Positions 15,953 through 23,902 of a DNA stretch of 64,000 bases are shown here, piece after piece (the stretch's first letter is position 1; each line of letters starts with the position of its first letter). This DNA is from Polyangiaceae bacterium (GTDB lineage Bacteria; Myxococcota_A; Polyangia; Polyangiales; Polyangiaceae): the NCBI GenBank assembly GCA_016712345.1, contig JADJRH010000011.1, positions 2,170,001-2,234,000 of the forward strand, in the 5' to 3' direction. Under the pieces are notes generated by a model. It was not told the DNA's origin. It did no database searches and saw only the letters and a list, made by a program, of their open reading frames with translations. A program made the translations under genes and the position numbers.

Positions 15953-17650
15953 ATGTCCATCGAGCTGCCCTCTCCGCTGGAGGATCCACCGATCTCAACG
16001 CAGCCTGCGGATGACGAACCGCCGATCAGCATCGTGCCGCGAAGCACGGGAACAAGCTGGTGGTTCAAGCGCCAACCTTCGCGTGACACCCTTCCTCCTC
16101 CGCCCGTCGTCCCGGTCGATCAAGAAAGGTCGTATGCCGAGCAACTCCAGCGCGGGCTGGAGCGGGCCGTTGATCGCGCGATCTCAACGCAGGACGAGCG
16201 CGGCGCGTGGTCAGCCGATCCCGACCCCCGGCTCTTCGACACCGCATTTGTCGCGTACGTGCTCTCTCACGTTGACGTGGGGGAGGCGTCGGCCGCGGTA
16301 GAGCGTGCGTACCCATGGATCGAAAGGCATTCACCGCAAAATCACGATCCTGTGGCGCTGCTTCTCGACGCCACGCCGAGGCGACTGCTCATCGGCGATT
16401 TCAGCCCAATCGATCTTCGCGGTCCCACGCTGTACTCAAACCTGTACCGACGCAAAACGTTGCTGCTGTACACACTCGGTCTTCACGCGGGCGTGCGCGT
16501 GCTCTCTCCGTATGTCGCGCCGCAGCTCAAAGATCAGGTCAAACGCTTCTTTGATCGCGTAGATAAGATCCGCACAAAGCAATGGAACAAAGTCGATCTC
16601 ATCAGTGTGTACGCAATTCTTGAAGCGCTCGACGGCAACCGATCCATCGCCGCTTCCGTTTGTGAACGCCTTGTGCAACTTCAATCGCCCGACGGCGGTT
16701 TTTGCAATAACCCCTTGTCCACAGCGATCGCTTTCCTCGCACTTTCCGTAGGCATCAGCGGCTCGCTCCCGTGGCAAAGGTGTTTGGAGCATCTGCTCCG
16801 TGCGCAGTGCGCCGATGGAACGTGGCGGTTTTGTACATGCGATGTTTGGGACACCACCGTGACCGTGCGCGCGTTTGTCGATCACCCGCTCTTTGCGCGC
16901 AGAGCGGTACCGCGGGCGCTCGGCTTTTTGCGTGAAATGCAAAACCCCGACGGCGGATGGGGATTTCGCCCAAACACCGAGTCCGACAACGACACAACTT
17001 CGTCGGCGCTTCTGGCGCTGCGCGATCACGAAGACGACGCGTCGCTCTTGTCCGCCGAACGTGGGATCGCTTTTTTGCTGGGCCTTCAGCGCGAAGACGG
17101 CTTGTGGGCAACATGGCAGGCGTCCGAAGATCACCCCGTCGAAGATTGTGTTGCTCACATCACCGCTGCCATCGCTGCGTTCCGCGGAACGCACACCCGA
17201 TCCATTCGCGCCGCGCAGCGCTGGCTTGAGGAGCAATACGAGCAACACGGCCGATGGACCGCGGGTTGGTACCGAAACCTCCCTTACTCCACGCTTGAAG
17301 TCAGCAAAGGACTGCGGTCGGGTCATCCCATTGCGTATGGGGCCGTGCGCCAGTTGTTGGTCCTCCAAAATCCCGACGGCGGCTTTCCACCCGAACCTTC
17401 AGAGCCGAGCACGCCCAGCGCAACCGGTCTGGCCGTAGCGGCGTTGGCCGAGCACTACGATGTACACCAACCGTTTTTGCGCAGAGCCATTGAGTATTTG
17501 TTGGGTACACAACGTGACGACGGCTCGTGGCAGGGTGAACCTGAAATGTATGGACCTCGGCCTCTCACAACCCACTACCAAACCACCACCGACGCGTTCG
17601 TAGGGTTTGGCCTCATGGCCGCGTGGCGCCGCATGGTCAAAGAGCGCTAA
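15953..17650 (+). CDS. class II terpene cyclase-like protein (DxDTT, QW repeats)
   Basis: 565 residues from the ATG at 15953 (GAGG 8 nt upstream). Six QW-type repeats stand out: QSPDGGF (244), QCADGTW (285), QNPDGGWGF (330), QREDGLW (379), QNPDGGF (472), QRDDGSW (520). This is the alpha/alpha-barrel of squalene-hopene and class II diterpene cyclases. At 345-349 the sequence reads DNDTT, in the place of the catalytic DxDD motif: the central Asp (general acid) is kept and the fourth residue is Thr. DVWDTT at 297-302 matches the VWDT segment of squalene-hopene cyclases. DxDTT variants are known from drimane-type class II cyclases. The protein is shorter than squalene-hopene cyclase (about 630). 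The class I synthase 570 bp downstream suggests a two-step cyclisation of a prenyl diphosphate. Product unknown. Confidence 0.82.
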   Translation: MSIELPSPLEDPPISTQPADDEPPISIVPRSTGTSWWFKRQPSRDTLPPPPVVPVDQERSYAEQLQRGLERAVDRAISTQDERGAWSADPDPRLFDTAFVAYVLSHVDVGEASAAVERAYPWIERHSPQNHDPVALLLDATPRRLLIGDFSPIDLRGPTLYSNLYRRKTLLLYTLGLHAGVRVLSPYVAPQLKDQVKRFFDRVDKIRTKQWNKVDLISVYAILEALDGNRSIAASVCERLVQLQSPDGGFCNNPLSTAIAFLALSVGISGSLPWQRCLEHLLRAQCADGTWRFCTCDVWDTTVTVRAFVDHPLFARRAVPRALGFLREMQNPDGGWGFRPNTESDNDTTSSALLALRDHEDDASLLSAERGIAFLLGLQREDGLWATWQASEDHPVEDCVAHITAAIAAFRGTHTRSIRAAQRWLEEQYEQHGRWTAGWYRNLPYSTLEVSKGLRSGHPIAYGAVRQLLVLQNPDGGFPPEPSEPSTPSATGLAVAALAEHYDVHQPFLRRAIEYLLGTQRDDGSWQGEPEMYGPRPLTTHYQTTTDAFVGFGLMAAWRRMVKER

Positions 17651-17793
17651 TTGGCCCACGTGCGGCCCGTCACGCGTACGGTGACGGTTCATGTTGACTC
17701 ACCGCTCGGCCCAGCGGAAACTCTTGCGCACGCGGATCGCCTCGCGGCACCCGTTTTGACCTACCACTCGGGGGGAATTGAGTTGGCGCGGCC

Positions 17794-18195
17794 ATGAAGC
17801 AGGCATCGTTTTCTTGGAGAATTCTGGGCGACGTGGCGGTGAGCTTCGCCTCGGAAGGGCAAATTCGAGACGCGGACTGGAATCCATTTGTCAAAGAGCT
17901 GTCCGACAAGCCGGTCAGAAAGTATGTTTCAGCAACGCTGAGCAATCTGGAAGTCAACAGCGTTCAGCGGAAAGCCATCATCGATGTGCTGCGTGCAAAG
18001 AACATTTCTGTCGCGGTTGTGACAGACGACAAGCTGGTGATTGGCATGGTCACGGCTGCGTCCTGGTTTGGTGCGAATGTGAAGGCGTTCTCTTGGGCCA
18101 ACCTTGACGCCGCACTCCGGCATCTGAGTATCGCAGACAGCATGCTTCAGCAGATTACCCAGACGATTTCAACGTTACGGACCAAGACGCGCTAG
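17794..18195 (+). CDS. small STAS-like protein of myxobacterial type
   Basis: 133 residues: MKQASFSWRILGDVAVSFAS..., then ADWNPFVKELSDKPVRKYVS, SVQRKAIIDVLRAKNISVAVVTDD and GMVTAASWFGANVKAFSW. The alternation of helix and strand with a central 'VAVVTDDKLVIGMVTAASWF' segment is the pattern of small STAS/SpoIIAA-like proteins abundant in myxobacteria. No catalytic motif. It lies between the class II and class I cyclases on the same strand, only 26 nt from the latter, so it may be co-expressed with the terpene pathway. A role as regulator or partner is inference. Confidence 0.6.
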   Translation: MKQASFSWRILGDVAVSFASEGQIRDADWNPFVKELSDKPVRKYVSATLSNLEVNSVQRKAIIDVLRAKNISVAVVTDDKLVIGMVTAASWFGANVKAFSWANLDAALRHLSIADSMLQQITQTISTLRTKTR

Positions 18196-18221
18196 GACTG
18201 CAGCTGGGAGTGGTTCATACA

Positions 18222-19100
18222 ATGGGAAACGGCGTTCGATCCGTGGAAGGACATGTCGCTGGCGAGGCTCTCGAACGCCTTGTCACGTGGGGCTCCACCG
18301 TTCCCAACTTCGAGCGACATCACGCTGCAGACGGGCTATTCGTCGCACTCGGCTGTTGCGACGAAGTGTCGCGCGCGAGGCCCGACGATCTTTTCCTGAT
18401 GGCGCTCAACATTACTTTTTGGTTCTGGGTAGATGATCGGAGTGACAAATACCTGAATGCCTCAGTTCCACAAGTAAACTGGCCCAATCTAATAGCAATT
18501 GCCGAAGACCGCTCCACGCAACAGCAATCCCCGGAGGAAGCTTATCTGACCGAGCTGGCAGATCGCATGCGGAAGCGCTGTCAATTCCGGGGGGACTTTG
18601 AGAGATGGCGCGCTACCGCAGCAACTTCACTCGGCGGTATGGCGTGGGAGGATAAGATTTCGCGGAAGGGAGTCAGTCCGTCCTACGTTGAAAGCGTTGA
18701 ATACGGAGCAGCCAGCGTCACCATAGTCAACATCATGCACGGTGCGTACATCGTCAACGGTACACACCGCGCGGCTCGTCAGGCGGATGAACGGTTGCTT
18801 CAACTGGAGCGGTATGTGGGGCTCTTCCAGCGGTTGATAAACGACCTTTATAGCGTGGAGAAAGAGCGCAAAGAAGGCCCGAACGGGCGAGTGTCCAATG
18901 CGGTGATCGTCATGGAGCAAGGTATGGGCCGCTCTGCGGCGAAGCATTTTGTCGAGGAGCAGGCAAAGGGTTGTCGTCGATTGATAAACGAGCGCCTTGA
19001 AGAACTGGGCTCTGCAGATCCAGCGGCCCGAATGACAAGAAATATGCTGCACGCCATTGATGCTTACTATGAACATGCGCCTGTTCGTTACATCACCTAG
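18222..19100 (+). CDS. class I terpene synthase
   Basis: 292 residues from the ATG at 18222 (GGGAG at 18206; a GTG at 18210 is an alternative). The metal-binding motif DDRSD lies at 71-75 after a hydrophobic aromatic strand (NITFWFWV). The NSE triad NDLYSVEKE is at 207-215 and an RY pair at 289-290. These are the two Mg-binding motifs of class I terpene cyclases, which ionise a prenyl diphosphate. The protein is short for a sesquiterpene synthase (typically 330-370). Base composition looks more AT-rich than its neighbours, hinting at a different history. With the class II cyclase upstream, it may use a cyclised diphosphate rather than a linear one. Confidence 0.88.
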   Translation: MGNGVRSVEGHVAGEALERLVTWGSTVPNFERHHAADGLFVALGCCDEVSRARPDDLFLMALNITFWFWVDDRSDKYLNASVPQVNWPNLIAIAEDRSTQQQSPEEAYLTELADRMRKRCQFRGDFERWRATAATSLGGMAWEDKISRKGVSPSYVESVEYGAASVTIVNIMHGAYIVNGTHRAARQADERLLQLERYVGLFQRLINDLYSVEKERKEGPNGRVSNAVIVMEQGMGRSAAKHFVEEQAKGCRRLINERLEELGSADPAARMTRNMLHAIDAYYEHAPVRYIT

Positions 19101-19788
19101 CGTTGCAAGAACCCTCACTTTCCCGCCGCCATTTGCCGTCCGAAATTCGAAGTCCAACCACCAACCCGCCATTGTCCTCCCAGTTCCCACCCACGCTCGC
19201 GCCCTCACATTCACTCGACCCTCCAAAACCGCAGCGCAGGTTCTCACCGCCTCCCAATCTACCCAAGCAGCCCACTGAGTGCGCGTTTGCGGCCAAGATT
19301 CCGGCGAAACGTTGCATCTCACACGCAACCTTCAGGCTCATCTGGGCTCCTCCGTCCACCTTGCCGACGAAACTCACCTTATACTTTTTATACTTTCAGA
19401 GGCGGACATGACAGCGGCGGCCACTGTTGGTGCCCTCCCATTCAGGGCGATAGGGTAGATCCCCGAGCCATCCTGACGTAAACCACGCAGCCCCGTTCTC
19501 TACAATCTCCCGCGCACCTTACCATACCGCTTTTTACAACCCGCACCGCTCGCCACGCCGTTCACCGCCCACCCAGGGTGTACACTTCCAAATCGTTTCT
19601 CTGGCCGCGCAAAACCAAGCGTGCATGAAGAATCGGTGGCGTCAACAACCTCTCCACGGACCTACCACTTTGGAGCAACGCTGTAGAATTCTGGATTGGC
19701 ACGCGCCGTTCTCACCTTGAAAACAGATTTTTACCTCGCCCGGTTGTTGAATTCGGCGAGCGCCGCGCCCCCGTGTTAGTGGGCGAGG
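19101..19788. other. 688-bp intergenic region, no gene seen
   Basis: No credible ORF or RNA gene. The first 200 bp are strikingly C/T-rich on the + strand (runs such as CCCTCACTTTCCCGCCGCC). One GTGTACAC palindrome lies at 19578-19585. The last 20 bp hold the AGGA-like ribosome-binding region (GGGCGAGG) of the next gene. It separates the terpene locus from the household segment. Confidence 0.6.
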
Positions 19789-20874
19789 ATGAATAGGCTC
19801 GGGACCATTTCAATCGCATTCGCGGTAGGCATGTTTCAACTCGGCTGCGACGGGGCTTCAGAAACGGGCACCGCAGGCAGCGCCGGTCAACCCAACGGCG
19901 GCGGCGGCGCGGGCGGCACCGTTGCCACCTCCAGCGGTGGTGGTGGAACGGCGCCGGTACCGGGCTCGCAGAGCATCTCTTTCGGGCCTGTCACGCTGGA
20001 TCCCGGTGTTGAAAACACTCAGTGTATTCAGGCCCGCCTCGCGAATATCGAGCAGCTTCGCGTGCATCAAATTCACAACCAGCTGAGCCCCGGTTCACAC
20101 CACATGATTGTGTATAGAACCGCCGACACCGAAGAAAAGCTAACCCCCTACGACTGTCAGCCTTTCGTCGACACGCTCGATCCCACAAAGGGGTCACCCC
20201 TCATGGTCACCCAAAAACATGACGAGCTGCTCACTCTACCAGACAACGTTGCGTTTACCCTCCAGCCAAATCAAATGATTCGGCTCGAAGTCCACTTTAT
20301 CAACGCCACTTCCGAGCCCTTGGAAATGAAGGCAACTTCAGACTTCATCCCCATTGCTGAAGCCGACTACAAGTATGAAGCCGACTTCATATTTTTGGGC
20401 AATCCCGACATTAACATCCCCGCGATGTCTACCCACACCCTTGGTCCCGTTTTCTTACCCCTTGGCAAACTCCTGCCCGACATTGCCGACAAGGCCACAT
20501 TTTTCGCCATTACAGGTCACACGCACCAATGGGGGAAAAACGTGAAAGTGAGCGTTGTCAAAGACGCGGCCGACCCTGGCACGTCGGTGTATGACGTTCC
20601 TGATTGGAGTTGGGAAGAGCCGGCCACTGTTCAACATCAACCCGGTTTTTCAATCCCTCCCGACGGTGGGTTCAAGTTCTCGTGTGAGTGGGACAATAAG
20701 AGCGCTCAATCGGTGGGTTTCGGTGAGTCTGCCAACGATGAAATGTGCTTTTTCTGGGCGTATTATTACCCCTCCGTCGGCTCTTACGTGTGTGCCCATA
20801 GCGAACAGGCGCCGCAGTTTGGCACCGATTTGTGCTGCCCCGGCAGCCCCGTTTGCGGCTTCCTCTTCAACTGA
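19789..20874 (+). CDS. copper monooxygenase-like (PHM-type) lipoprotein
   Basis: 361 residues: signal peptide with lipobox ...MFQLGC (Cys20), Gly/Ser linker, then a two-lobe beta domain. The ligand set of copper type II ascorbate-dependent monooxygenases is visible: H104-H105-M106 (SHHMIVY), H169 (LEVHF), H244-T-H246 (GHTHQWG) and M319 (ANDEMCFF). In peptidylglycine alpha-hydroxylating monooxygenase these residues hold the two coppers. It therefore probably hydroxylates an envelope substrate using copper and O2; the substrate is unknown. RBS GGGCGAGG precedes the ATG. Confidence 0.82.
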   Translation: MNRLGTISIAFAVGMFQLGCDGASETGTAGSAGQPNGGGGAGGTVATSSGGGGTAPVPGSQSISFGPVTLDPGVENTQCIQARLANIEQLRVHQIHNQLSPGSHHMIVYRTADTEEKLTPYDCQPFVDTLDPTKGSPLMVTQKHDELLTLPDNVAFTLQPNQMIRLEVHFINATSEPLEMKATSDFIPIAEADYKYEADFIFLGNPDINIPAMSTHTLGPVFLPLGKLLPDIADKATFFAITGHTHQWGKNVKVSVVKDAADPGTSVYDVPDWSWEEPATVQHQPGFSIPPDGGFKFSCEWDNKSAQSVGFGESANDEMCFFWAYYYPSVGSYVCAHSEQAPQFGTDLCCPGSPVCGFLFN

Positions 20875-20909
20875 TATTGAGCAGGCTACCACACGCCATT
20901 CCACTCATA

Positions 20910-22178
20910 TCAGGCTTGCTTTCCAGCTTTTCCGTCGGCCAACACACCCATATTTCGCGGGCTGACTGACCGATCAAACAAAATTCCCACATCGACCCGC
21001 CGCCCCTCTTCAGCCAGTCGAGCAGCCCTGTCCAGTACCACCGCCGTTTCCACCAACCGCGCCAACATGTTTCGCGGTAGCGAGAGCCGCCGGATCTTTC
21101 CAAATTCAACTTTGCCAATCGCTTCAAAATGAGCAATTTCTGCATCGCTCGGCGGTGTCAGGTTTCGAAGTGTACACGCCGCACCCGCCACTTCAGCGAG
21201 GCCCTTGTGCGCCCGCCTTCGGTTGATCCCTTTCAACTCTTCACCCGGCACAAGAGTCAGACCCCGCGATCGAAGGAGAAGCAAAAGCGCATGTCGAACT
21301 TCTCGGCCCCGCATCATTTGACGGATGTCCGCCTCCACTCCCACGGGTTGACTTGTCAGGTTGGTTAACCCCAACACTTCTTTCCGCAGCGAAAGCCCTT
21401 CACACGCAGCCGACAGCGGCTTCCTCGCGGCAGACTCCACTTTTTGCAAACAACATGAAACCAGCGCCACGGCGCAACCCGTTTCCGCCGCGTTCTCCAC
21501 GAGGTAATCTCCCAGCGACCCGCACGCGTGCAACCCCACTGCCAAATCGCCGCTCATGAGTCGCAACGGCTCCGGTCCCGCATCCACCTGTATAAATCGT
21601 ACGGAACCTCCCCGCGCCGCCGTTTTTTCAGCGCGTTCCACCGCCCACGATTTGGCAACCTGAACCCGCTCCAAGCGCCGTTCCAAGCCGAGCGCCGGCA
21701 TCCCAAACATTTCCGCTGCCCACAGCGTGAAATGACCCGAACCGGCACCCACATCCACAATCCGATCGGCCCGTTCAGCGAGTGGGTAGATCGCGGTTAG
21801 AAGCGCTTCGATCTGCGGGTTTTTTCGCGCGCTCACACCGCGCAATTTCGGAACACCATCCGCCCGCTCCTGCTCCCCTTTGCCGCCCAAATGTGGAGCA
21901 TGGAAGGTCAGTAGGGGTAGATTCGTTTGTTCTTTTACCTCAAGCGCCAAGTCTTTCAGGTTGGAGGGCGCACCCGGCAGAAAGTCTACCACCTCGGCCA
22001 AGCCGACCGCTTCGCAGCGCGTCAGGTCGGCTTCGCCGAGTGAAAGCAGGAAATGGCAATAGCCACGTTGTTCAGACCAACTTGGAACCGCCGCATCTAC
22101 CCGTTCGTTGATAATGTCTCGCACACCCAGAAATGTTTGGGTAATGCGTTTTGCAGCGGTAACAGCGTCAAACTTCAC
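20910..22178 (-). CDS. METTL25/RRNAD1-like SAM methyltransferase
   Basis: 422 residues. A Rossmann methyltransferase core includes motif I IVDVGAGSGHFT, then LGLERRLERVQVA, and the family-specific GLHACGSLGDYLV and LVSCCLQK segments seen in METTL25-type proteins. The N-terminal 130 residues (VPSWSEQRGYCHFLLSL...) and C-terminal helices are auxiliary. The GTG start at 22178 overlaps the stop of the upstream membrane-protein gene (GTGA), so the two are coupled. Related proteins modify rRNA, ribosomal protein or histidine residues in other organisms; the substrate here is unknown. Confidence 0.8.
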   Translation of the reverse strand: MKFDAVTAAKRITQTFLGVRDIINERVDAAVPSWSEQRGYCHFLLSLGEADLTRCEAVGLAEVVDFLPGAPSNLKDLALEVKEQTNLPLLTFHAPHLGGKGEQERADGVPKLRGVSARKNPQIEALLTAIYPLAERADRIVDVGAGSGHFTLWAAEMFGMPALGLERRLERVQVAKSWAVERAEKTAARGGSVRFIQVDAGPEPLRLMSGDLAVGLHACGSLGDYLVENAAETGCAVALVSCCLQKVESAARKPLSAACEGLSLRKEVLGLTNLTSQPVGVEADIRQMMRGREVRHALLLLLRSRGLTLVPGEELKGINRRRAHKGLAEVAGAACTLRNLTPPSDAEIAHFEAIGKVEFGKIRRLSLPRNMLARLVETAVVLDRAARLAEEGRRVDVGILFDRSVSPRNMGVLADGKAGKQA

Positions 22179-22561
22179 GCGTTGGCGTTGTAGGCAGAAG
22201 AACCGAAACCGAGCATTGGGTAGAAAATGAAGGGTAGAAACGCCAGTCCAAGCCCAAAGCCGGCGCCCTTTCCAAACTTATTCGCGAGCGAAATCATCAC
22301 CAAGATCGAGATGATAAAGTTCACAAACGGAATCAGGTATAAAATAATCCACCATGCCGGTTTGCCGGCGATCTTGAGCAAAACAAGAATGTTGTAGATC
22401 GGAATAATGGCAGCCCAACCCGGTTCTCCCGCTTTGGTAAACACCTTCCAAATGGAGGCGATCATTGCCACCGCAATCAGCAGGCTGAAAATCATCCCCC
22501 CGATTCCGCCGCCCTCCGAGCCGTCGGCCAGAAGCGAAATGTGAGCAAATAGAGCGTTCAT
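22175..22561 (-). CDS. small membrane protein (DUF5684-like)
   Basis: 128 residues from the ATG at 22561, preceded by a strong GGAGG. Upstream in-frame ATGs are excluded because the upstream stretch overlaps the divergent amidotransferase gene. Three or four membrane segments (GMIFSLLIAVAMIASIW, WAAIIPIYNILVLLKIAG, WWIILYLIPFVNFIISIL) with the 'GEPGWAAIIPIYNILVLLKIAGKPAWW' style of DUF5684 proteins. These often act with signal peptidase or exported substrates, but the role is unknown. Coupled to the methyltransferase downstream. Confidence 0.8.
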   Translation of the reverse strand: MNALFAHISLLADGSEGGGIGGMIFSLLIAVAMIASIWKVFTKAGEPGWAAIIPIYNILVLLKIAGKPAWWIILYLIPFVNFIISILVMISLANKFGKGAGFGLGLAFLPFIFYPMLGFGSSAYNANA

Positions 22562-22657
22562 GTTGTTCCTCCGGTGAGAGTTCGCCGCCATCCTCATCGG
22601 TGTTTCTGTCAACCGCAAGCACATTCGCCCGTGCCAACCTGTTAGAAGTAAACCCGC

Positions 22658-23584
22658 ATGTGTCGAGTTCTCGCCTATCTCGGAGAAGCGATCTTTATCG
22701 AAGACCTTCTCTACAAACCCGACGTTTCGTTCGTAAACCAAATGCACCAAGCGCTGCTTTTCCAGCGGTTAAATCTCGCCGGGTCGGGAGTGCTCGCATG
22801 GAACACCAAGTCTGAAAGGCCCGAGATTCCGTTTGAATATCGGTCCACAAATCTGGCCATCTACGACAAAAATCTCCGCGCTCTCGCTCGCAAAATAAAA
22901 GCCACCGCCCTTTTGGCTCATTTGCGCGGCGTTGCGTACGACACGCGGTCCGTCATCAACGAACAAAACCTCCATCCGTTTTTGTTTGAAGGTGCTCGTC
23001 TCGCCCTTGCGCATAACGGTCAACTGGCGCGTTTTGACGAAATGAAGTTTGACCTTTTGCCGCACATTCGGCCTGAATTGTCGCGCAAAATCCGAGGCAC
23101 AACCGACACCGAGTGGATCTACGCGCTCGTGCTTTCACAACTTGAAGATCCGTACGCCGACTACGCCGCTCAGGACATTGCCGCGGCAGTTGGCTCGGCG
23201 CTTCGAGTGCTGCGACAAGTTCGTCGGAAAAACAAAATCACGGCCTTTTCGCCCATGAATTTGTTTCTCTGCGACGGCGATGATCTGGTCGCCGCCTGTT
23301 TCACGTTTGACCCTGAAAATTACAAAGAACTTGGCGAAAACTACCACCCGCCTGATGAAAAAGCCCTGCGCATTTGGTACACAACCGGCCACTCATTCGG
23401 CGATCACAATGGTGAGTGGCGCATGGATCACGCTGGAAAAGAGGCCACAAGCTCCATCATCGCGTCAGAACCGCTCACGCGTGATGCATCTACCTGGCGA
23501 ATGGTCCCCATGCAGCATCTCATCTACATTCGGCGCACGTCGGGTGTACCCACGGTGGAGATCGTTTCGCTTGAACAGGTGTAA
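22658..23584 (+). CDS. class II glutamine amidotransferase (YafJ-like)
   Basis: 308 residues beginning MCRVLAYLGE, where Cys2 after Met removal is the N-terminal nucleophile of class II (Ntn) amidotransferases. HLRGVAYDTRS and HPFLFEGARLALAHNGQLARF correspond to the glutamine-binding loop and the conserved HNG motif; GTTDTEWIYALVL holds the conserved Asp. Standalone amidotransferases of this type (YafJ/EgtC-like) hydrolyse gamma-glutamyl amides; the specific substrate is unknown. Divergent from the membrane-protein gene with a 96-bp shared promoter region. Confidence 0.9.
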   Translation: MCRVLAYLGEAIFIEDLLYKPDVSFVNQMHQALLFQRLNLAGSGVLAWNTKSERPEIPFEYRSTNLAIYDKNLRALARKIKATALLAHLRGVAYDTRSVINEQNLHPFLFEGARLALAHNGQLARFDEMKFDLLPHIRPELSRKIRGTTDTEWIYALVLSQLEDPYADYAAQDIAAAVGSALRVLRQVRRKNKITAFSPMNLFLCDGDDLVAACFTFDPENYKELGENYHPPDEKALRIWYTTGHSFGDHNGEWRMDHAGKEATSSIIASEPLTRDASTWRMVPMQHLIYIRRTSGVPTVEIVSLEQV

Positions 23585-23647
23585 ATCACAGTTCCGCGCA
23601 ACAAGTGCGAACGGCTGCCCCCAAAAATAGTGCTACGTTCGCCGCCG

Positions 23648-23788
23648 ATGAGTGAACCGACGGACCTCAATGCGCCGAAAGAGGCCAACAAAAAAGGCAG
23701 CGACACGCTTGTCGTGGTGCTGATGTTGATCGCGCTCGCCTGTGTGGGAATCACCGCGGCGATCGCCTTTTACGACATGTCGCATTAG
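23648..23788 (+). CDS. 46-residue single-pass membrane protein
   Basis: A short ORF between the amidotransferase and the MutS-like gene: MSEPTDLNAPKEANKKGSDT, then one hydrophobic helix (LVVVLMLIALACVGITAAIA) and FYDMSH. A charged N-terminus, one membrane segment and clean intergenic placement support a real small protein. RBS is weak. Function unknown. Confidence 0.55.
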   Translation: MSEPTDLNAPKEANKKGSDTLVVVLMLIALACVGITAAIAFYDMSH

Positions 23789-23902
23789 CCTCTCGGCCAA
23801 ACCGCTTCCGGTGTCGCGGCGTCGGGTTTGGCAACGCATCATGCGACTTTTCGCTGCATTCAAGCCAAGAAACGTGCGACTGCTCTCGTCGTAGCGAAGC
23901 TC

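Noticed and set aside
16436..17368. 310-residue open frame on - strand
   Set aside because: Antisense of the class II cyclase; the QW repeats on the + strand are decisive.
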